Below are positions 11,450 to 64,000 of a DNA stretch of 64,000 bases, in pieces. The stretch lies in contig JAAOOA010000160.1 in NCBI GenBank assembly GCA_012861695.1, positions 62,001-126,000 on the forward strand, written 5' to 3'. The notes under the pieces are model-generated. The model ran no database searches. It saw only the letters and a list, made by a program, of their open reading frames with translations, and was not told the DNA's origin. The first letter of the stretch is position 1. Each line of letters starts with the position of its first letter. The DNA comes from Trematomus loennbergii. Taxonomy: Eukaryota; Chordata; Actinopteri; Perciformes; Nototheniidae. The position numbers and the translations under genes are program-made.

Positions 11450-11490
11450 GTGTGGACCAGACCAGACCCACCAAGAGCTCTGGTCCACAC
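11450..11490. repeat. Short perfect inverted repeat upstream of exon 1
   Basis: GTGTGGACCAGA (11450-11461) is exactly complementary to TCTGGTCCACAC (11479-11490), leaving a 17-base loop. It lies about 190 bp upstream of the start codon. Its role, if any, is unknown. Confidence 0.8.
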
Positions 11491-11494
11491 TCCG

Positions 11495-11508
11495 GCAGTA
11501 GGTGGCGG
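11495..11508 (+). promoter_or_regulatory. CTCF-like core motif upstream of abcc1
   Basis: GCAGTAGGTGGCGG matches the widely used CTCF core (CCASYAGRKGGCRS) at all but the first position. It sits about 175 bp before the abcc1 start codon, in a short dispersed repeat that continues into a GAA-type microsatellite (about 11551-11574). Binding is inference only. Confidence 0.4.
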
Positions 11509-11550
11509 TAATGTGCCCAAGACGTTATGTTCCCGCCCCCAGTAAACAAC

Positions 11551-11574
11551 AAGAAGAAGAAGAAGAAGAAGAAG
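11551..11574. repeat. (GAA)n microsatellite in the probable 5' region of abcc1
   Basis: About eight AAG/GAA units starting at 11551. It follows CCCAGTAAACAAC, an arrangement seen at the tail of a common fish repeat. It may lie in the promoter or 5' untranslated region. Confidence 0.85.
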
Positions 11575-11682
11575 CACACTCCGCTTTGCCTTTGCAGTCC
11601 ACAGTTGCAGCCAGGTTACAAAACCCAAGCTGAGCTTCACGAACACCTCAATCAGGTCGGAGCCTCCATTGCGTCGCGGAGA

Positions 11683-59028
<47,346 letters not shown>

Positions 59029-59545
59029 GTAGGTGGAGGCTTTTGAAACCCATGAAAAACATTCATCATGGTGATGGAAAATCTGAATGAGCTTAGCAAT
59101 AAGAGACTGATGTGTTGTCTGGATGTTTATTGGATCTTGTACAAGGTGTTGAGAGTATGAACAATACAAGTGAATACAGAGGTGCAGTCACATTGTCCAC
59201 CATCAATTCTGAAGCACAGCCATTCTCTCTTGATATTTATCCTAAACAAGGCAAGCATTTAACTTAATCTAAAAATGAGTCGGCTCAATTGGTTCTCAAA
59301 TCCTAGTCAACACATTCCTAGCATTCCTGGCCTTGCATGGCAGCAAAACACTGGGGCAGTCTGAATGCGACAGCTCTTTGCGTCTTTGTCTTGTGACTCT
59401 ATGTAGAGATAAGGATCTGACACCAGGAGAGATATGTGACCTACCTAAATGTTTTCTAGCATGAGAAGGACGTTTAAGATGGTAATATGTAGAAGGCTTG
59501 AATATATTTAAACTCATATCTAGGAATTCAATACAAAATGACTTA
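59029..59545. other. Start of intron 21, nothing recognised
   Basis: No coding or repeat signal I can support. Confidence 0.5.
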
Positions 59546-59786
59546 CAGTACCTTGCAAAAGTGTTTACCCCCTTGGCGCTTTTCTTTTTCTTTTATGTAT
59601 CCCCACAGTAGTAGAACATAAACTTGTTTTACAAATATATAAAAACTGAAAAGCAGTGTGTGCCGATGCATTCACACCCTTTGCTATGTAGCCCCAACAA
59701 TGACCTTCAGAGTTCAATTATGAGTTGAATAAAGTACACCTGTGTGCAGTCCAAGTGTCACATTATCTCTGATATCAGGTACATTA
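59546..59786. mobile_element. Tc1-like 5' terminal fragment
   Basis: Begins TACAGTACCTTGCAAAAGTG, a common Tc1-type terminus in fish, and runs to about 59786, where a LINE interrupts it. Non-coding part only. Confidence 0.65.
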
Positions 59787-59789
59787 TCT

Positions 59790-61670
59790 CAATCAATCAA
59801 TCATAGTTTATTTCTATAGCCCAATATCACATTACAGTTGTCTCAGTGGACTTTACAGTTTGTACAGAATATGAATACAACCCCCCAAAGAAACCCCCAG
59901 TTAATGGGGGATAATGGAAGAAACCTCAAGGAGAGCAGCAGAGGATGCTTGAAAATGCATGTGTCTATAAATAAGAAGAAGATGGATCTAGATGGATCTC
60001 AACAATCCTGTGGGAGCCATCAGAGAAGTAGTATGATGAGAATCAGGCAGGACCACAGTGACAGGTTCAGCCAGGACTCAGGATCCAGGACTCAGGATCC
60101 AGGACTCACGACCACAGCAACAGGCACCGCCACGACTCAGGATCCCGGCGTAGACAGACACCAAAAAGAAAAGAAATTTAGGGGAAGCTGGGTTATTGGG
60201 AACATGAGAGTACACAGGTACAGACAGACAGAAGGAAGAAGTAAGGTGTCCCCCGACAGTCTAAGCCTATAGCAGCAAAACTAGGGGCTGAATCTAATCA
60301 GCCCTAACTATAAGCTTTATCAAAAAGGAATGTCTTAAGCGCACTCTTAAAAACGGATAGGGTGTCTCTGCCGCCCGAACACAAACTGGAAGCTGATTCC
60401 ACAAAAGAGGAGCTTGATAAGAAAAGGCTCTGGCTCCCATTGTACTTTTAGAGACTCTAGGAACAACCAACAACCCTGCATTCTTGGAACGCAATGCCCT
60501 AGTAGGACAGTAGGGTATAATGAGCTCTTAGATAGATAGATAGATAGATAGATAGAATTGGAGGGATGAAACCCTCTTTAATGGTCACACATGCAGAGCA
60601 CACAGTGAAATTTGGCCTCTGCATTTAACCCATCCTAGTACTAGGAGCAGTGGGCAGCTATTGTACAGCGCCTTGCTCAAGGACACCACGGCAGGGCCCA
60701 GGAGGTGAACTGGGACCTCTCCAAGTAGCAGTCCACACTCCGTATTTAGGTCTGGTCGACCCTACGGCTCACAGTCCAAGCCCCTACTGACTGAGCCACT
60801 GCCGGACTGTCTTTAAGATAAGATGGCGCCTGCCCATTAAGGGCTTTGTAGGCGATTCTATCCTGTGTTCTATAGGGAGCCAGTGTAAGGCAGCCAGAAC
60901 AGGAGTAATGTGGTCCCTTTTCCGAACCCTGGTTAGTACACGAGCTGCAGCATTTTGAATCAGCTGAAGCGACTTAACTGACTTCTTGGTACACCCCTGA
61001 TAATAAAGAGTTACAATAATCCAGCCTTGAAGTAACAAATGCATGGACTAGTTTCTCTGCATCGTTTTGAGGCAAGATATGCCTGATTTTTGCAATGTTA
61101 CGTAGATGAAAGAAGGCGGTCTGTGAGATTTGTTTTATGTGGGTGTTAAAGGATAAATCCTAATAAAACATAACTCCAAGATTCCTTACAGTCTCACTGG
61201 AGGCCAAGTTAATGCCATCCAGAGTGAGTATATCTTTAGGTAGTTTGTTTCGTAAATTATTTGGGCCGAGTACAATAACTTGTAAGGTCATCCAAGTTAG
61301 TAAGTCCTTGAGGCAGTTTTGAATTGTATTTAGATGATTGGTTTCATCAGCCTTGATAGATAAATATAGTTGAGTATCATCCGCATAACAATGAAAATGT
61401 ACAGAGTGATTCCTTATAATATTGCCTAACAGAAGCATATATAATGTGAACCATATAGGTCCAAGCACTGAGCCCTGTGGCACTCCATGGCTCACTTTAG
61501 TTTGCATGGTAGATTCATCGTTGACACATTCAAACTGAGACTGTTCAGATAGATAGGACCTAAACCAGCTTAAAGCAGTTAATTTTATGCCAACTAAGTG
61601 TAAATGCAGCACTGAGATCAAGCAAGACAAGAATAGAGACAAGTCCTTTGTCTGAAGCTATTAGAAGGTC
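59790..61670 (-). mobile_element. L2-like LINE, - strand, copy 2, with an inserted repeat
   Basis: Reading on the - strand, the reverse transcriptase fragment (61642-61160) includes KVSHGVPQGSVLGPIWFTLY and HFHCYADDTQLYLSIKADET, with the catalytic YADD box. Next come LIQNAAARVLTRVRKRDHIT (61000-60900) and GARAFSYQAPLLWNQLPVCV (60450-60390), the end of ORF2, then a 3' untranslated region to about 59790. A 270-bp repeat interrupts it at 60530-60805. Stops and shifts make it inactive. Confidence 0.88.
60530..60805. mobile_element. Short interspersed repeat with (GATA)n end inside the LINE
   Basis: Starts with AGATAGATAGATAGATAGAT and contains CTGCATTTAACCCATCCTAG, AGCAGTGGGCAGCTATTG and CAAGGACACCACGGCAGGGC, phrases of a repeat found throughout fish genomes. 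Class uncertain (SINE or LINE tail). Confidence 0.6.
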
Positions 61671-61827
61671 ATTTGTGACTTTCAAAAGATCTGTTTCTCT
61701 GTGCTATGTGTTCTAAAGCCAGATTGAAAATCCTCAAATATATCATTGTTTTTTAAGTAATCACACAACTGTTTTGCGACTGCTTTCTCAAGGATTTGGG
61801 GGAGAGACACACACACACACACACACG

Positions 61828-62107
61828 GTGTTTCTCAATCGCGAGTACGCTTGCTTGGTAGCACATGACTGCCGAGCATCTTGCTTCAGAAGCGAGTCAA
61901 GAATACTTCCTGGCATTCGGAAAACGAAGAGTGGAACACGCTAGCAAGTGTGCAGGTGTGCGTCATATTCCTCCAAACGGAGTACGCCGGGCTCGGTAGA
62001 TTTCCAAGTATGCTGGAGATTGGAACAGTACTTCGGCGGCACTCGATGACGTAGTATACTTGAAATAGTGGCTCTGAAGCAGCATTACTCGCGATTGAGA
62101 AACACCC
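61828..62107. mobile_element. MITE family M2, copy 3
   Basis: The ends GGTGTTTCTCAATCGCGAGT and ACTCGCGATTGAGAAACACC are perfect inverses. It is shorter than copy 1 because the segment with GGTCCGTGCGCAAAG is missing. A (CA)n tract immediately precedes it. Confidence 0.93.
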
Positions 62108-62269
62108 ACAGTAGAAACAAACACATACAAACACTAACAGGGGTTTAAGGGACGGGCAGTGATAGTCGGTCCGTTCTTCTATATGTCTGTCTTTGGTTTT
62201 CTAAGTGTTATTCGATCCATATGACAATAGAGATATGTGCATAAACAACAAAAACACTTGGGGTATAAT

Positions 62270-63290
62270 GTTTGAACAATGTTATCACCAAACATTTTAA
62301 GAATGTTTTTAGAGAACGTTATCCTGCCTTTCAGAAGTACATTCTAGGAACCAAAATAAAACTTCTCGATGAAACCATTCCTAGAACAATGAATGGTAAC
62401 ATTCTCAGAATGTTTTTAGAACCAACAATGTCTAGCTGGGAACTCAGACATGCCTATGCAAACATGCAATATCATGAATTAAGTGCTTGTTTTTTTTTTT
62501 TAAAGGAAAATATGGTGACATCAGATTTTTTTGAACTTCCTTTTCAAACAAATGCAACAAGTTTGTTTTTTAAAGCGCACTACAAATAAATCTGACGTTG
62601 ACCATGACCGTGTTAATATTTCGCATCACAGGAACATTTTATAAAAAAAGAATAACCTCCTGAAAACATTATCCAAATGTTGCTTTCAAAATGTTCTTCT
62701 TTGGTTATCATGTAACATTGAGGGAATGTTTTATAAAGAACATCTTTAATGTGTTACCCCAACAACGTCCAAAACACATCCTTAGAATGTTGGAGGCAAA
62801 ACGTTCCACCTTTGTTAACATATCACATTAAAGGAACATTTTATAAACCCTTTCTGTCATCTCAGGCCTCAATAACATCCTGAAAACATTTTCAGAATGT
62901 TTCTTGGAGAATGTTCTTCATTTGTTATCATGTAACATTGAGGGAACGTTTTATAAAGAACATCTTTAATGTGTTACCCAACAACGTCCAAAACACATCC
63001 TTAGAATGTTGCAGGCAAAACGTTCCACCTTTGTTAACATATCACATTAAAGGAACATTTTATAAAAAACTTTCTGTCATCTCAGGCCTCAATAACATCC
63101 TCAAAACATCCTCTGAATGTTGCAGTTATTTCTTATTTAACCTTAAACCTTATAGGAACATTATTTGAAAAAATAAACATCCTAAAAAGGTTCTTTGAAC
63201 ATCAGATTAAAACGTTTCTTTAAAACCTTATTACAACCTGTAGGTAACGTTAGCCAAAGTTGTGAGAACGTTCCCCGCTAGCTGGGTAGC
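62270..63290. repeat. Tandem repeat with 220-bp period and AATGTT/AACGTT motifs
   Basis: TTATCATGTAACATTGAGGG occurs at 62705 and 62925 (period 220), followed in each by ACATCTTTAATGTGTTACCC, AAAACACATCCTTAGAATGT and CTTTCTGTCATCTCAGGCCT. Related, more diverged sequence extends to both sides. It starts with TCTAGCTGGGAAC-like and ends with GCTAGCTGGGTAG-like phrases. Confidence 0.88.
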
Positions 63291-63553
63291 CTGATAATTA
63301 AGACATATTCATTATATTTAATAAAAAAGTGTTATAAACACTTAAATGACTATTTAGTGTTATATTGGATTTTACATTTCCGGGAGCTGATGATAACACT
63401 TTACCAGTCGAAGGCAAGAGGTAATTAATTTTGTTTGATCATAAATCAAAGCCCTCGATTGGTCTCTGTGTGTCATTCAAGCTCGGGATAACCTCAGCTC
63501 AGGTGAGGTAAAGGACTCTCTGAGTGTTTAGATAATAACTTAGTCGAAGTTCT

Positions 63554-64000
63554 CAGTGGGTCTCAAACGGTTTGGTCACCATTTTATGTAAACACATATT
63601 TCCATTTGAGGGGGTAGTGATTAGTCAAATATGCATGAATAAAAAATAAAAAAATTAACTAGGTGAAAAAAGGTAACTTTTAAAACTTGTTGAGAGCTAA
63701 AACTAGTCTTTGCTGCTGCCTCAAAGAGGAGAGGAGGGAGACAGGAGAGGCTGATTCAGGAGCACAGACACACTCACTATAAATGAACCAAAAATAAATA
63801 AATAAACAAGTTTCAGTGTTTTTTCATATTGGAAATTGTATGTTATTGGTTATGATTATTGAAATGTATACAGTTCTGTTTCATATAGGTGTTCCCATAG
63901 ATCTAGTCTCTTATTTTCCCCTTAAAATGCACCAGATTGATGCATTGAACTCCAAAATTAAAAAAAAAATCTTACCGGGGAGCATGCCCCCGGACCCCCC
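63554..64000. mobile_element. hAT element start, running off the window, relative of 38124-39002
   Basis: Begins CAGTGGGTCTCAAACGGTTT. From 63870, CAGTTCTGTTTCATATAGGT to GCACCAGATTGATGCATTG parallels 38579-38660 in the same orientation. The right end and duplication are outside. Confidence 0.75.

Noticed and set aside
59029..64000. Further abcc1 exons
   Set aside because: Searched for the TMD2 start; none of the frames shows ABCC1-like sequence before the right edge.

Overview
The window is eukaryotic nuclear DNA from a ray-finned fish, most likely a percomorph-type teleost. It has canonical GT-AG introns and no operons. Its repeats are typical of fish: hAT, Tc1-like, PIF/Harbinger, piggyBac-like, L2-type LINE and DIRS-like elements, plus MITEs and microsatellites. 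The species cannot be named from the sequence.

The only host gene I can support is the 5' two thirds of abcc1 (multidrug resistance-associated protein 1) on the + strand. I placed 21 exons between 11683 and 59028. They encode TMD0, the L0 linker, TMD1, NBD1 and most of the linker before TMD2, about 937 codons. The remaining exons lie beyond the right edge. Exon lengths and phases follow the vertebrate ABCC1 pattern as I recall it. Exons 3, 5 and 8 are each one base short, and intron 15 has a GC donor.

Layout: 1-3947 is a PIF/Harbinger element cut by the window edge, with a myb-like gene on + and a broken, spliced transposase gene on -. 4318-5760 holds dispersed repeats that recur at 52-54 kb. 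5866-8703 is a decayed hAT transposase split by a 1100-bp hAT insertion with an 8-bp target duplication. 8861-13432 contains four copies of one MITE family. Two of them, with shared flanking DNA, form a roughly 700-bp high-identity inverted repeat that encloses abcc1 exon 1. The rest is abcc1 with introns packed with mobile DNA. Intron 1 has a BED-finger fragment and a MITE. Intron 2 has a fold-back element and intron 3 a hAT with a perfect 8-bp duplication. Intron 6 has a Tc1 fossil and a Harbinger-type repeat. Intron 7 has an IS3EU-like element with long AAAT-rich inverted ends. Intron 8 has LINE tails, a DIRS-like remnant, a minisatellite and another hAT. Intron 17 has a Tc1-like element whose SPDLNP codons have expanded into a 1.9-kb minisatellite, plus piggyBac-like and hAT insertions. 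Intron 18 has a 4.1-kb TTAA-flanked element holding a solo LTR. Intron 21 has an L2 LINE, a 220-bp tandem repeat and a hAT running off the edge.

I see no rRNA gene, no intact tRNA gene, no CRISPR array and no bacterial-type system. The most informative observations are the inverted repeat around exon 1, the transposase-derived minisatellite, the IS3EU-like element and the three single-base coding deletions, which may be assembly errors.
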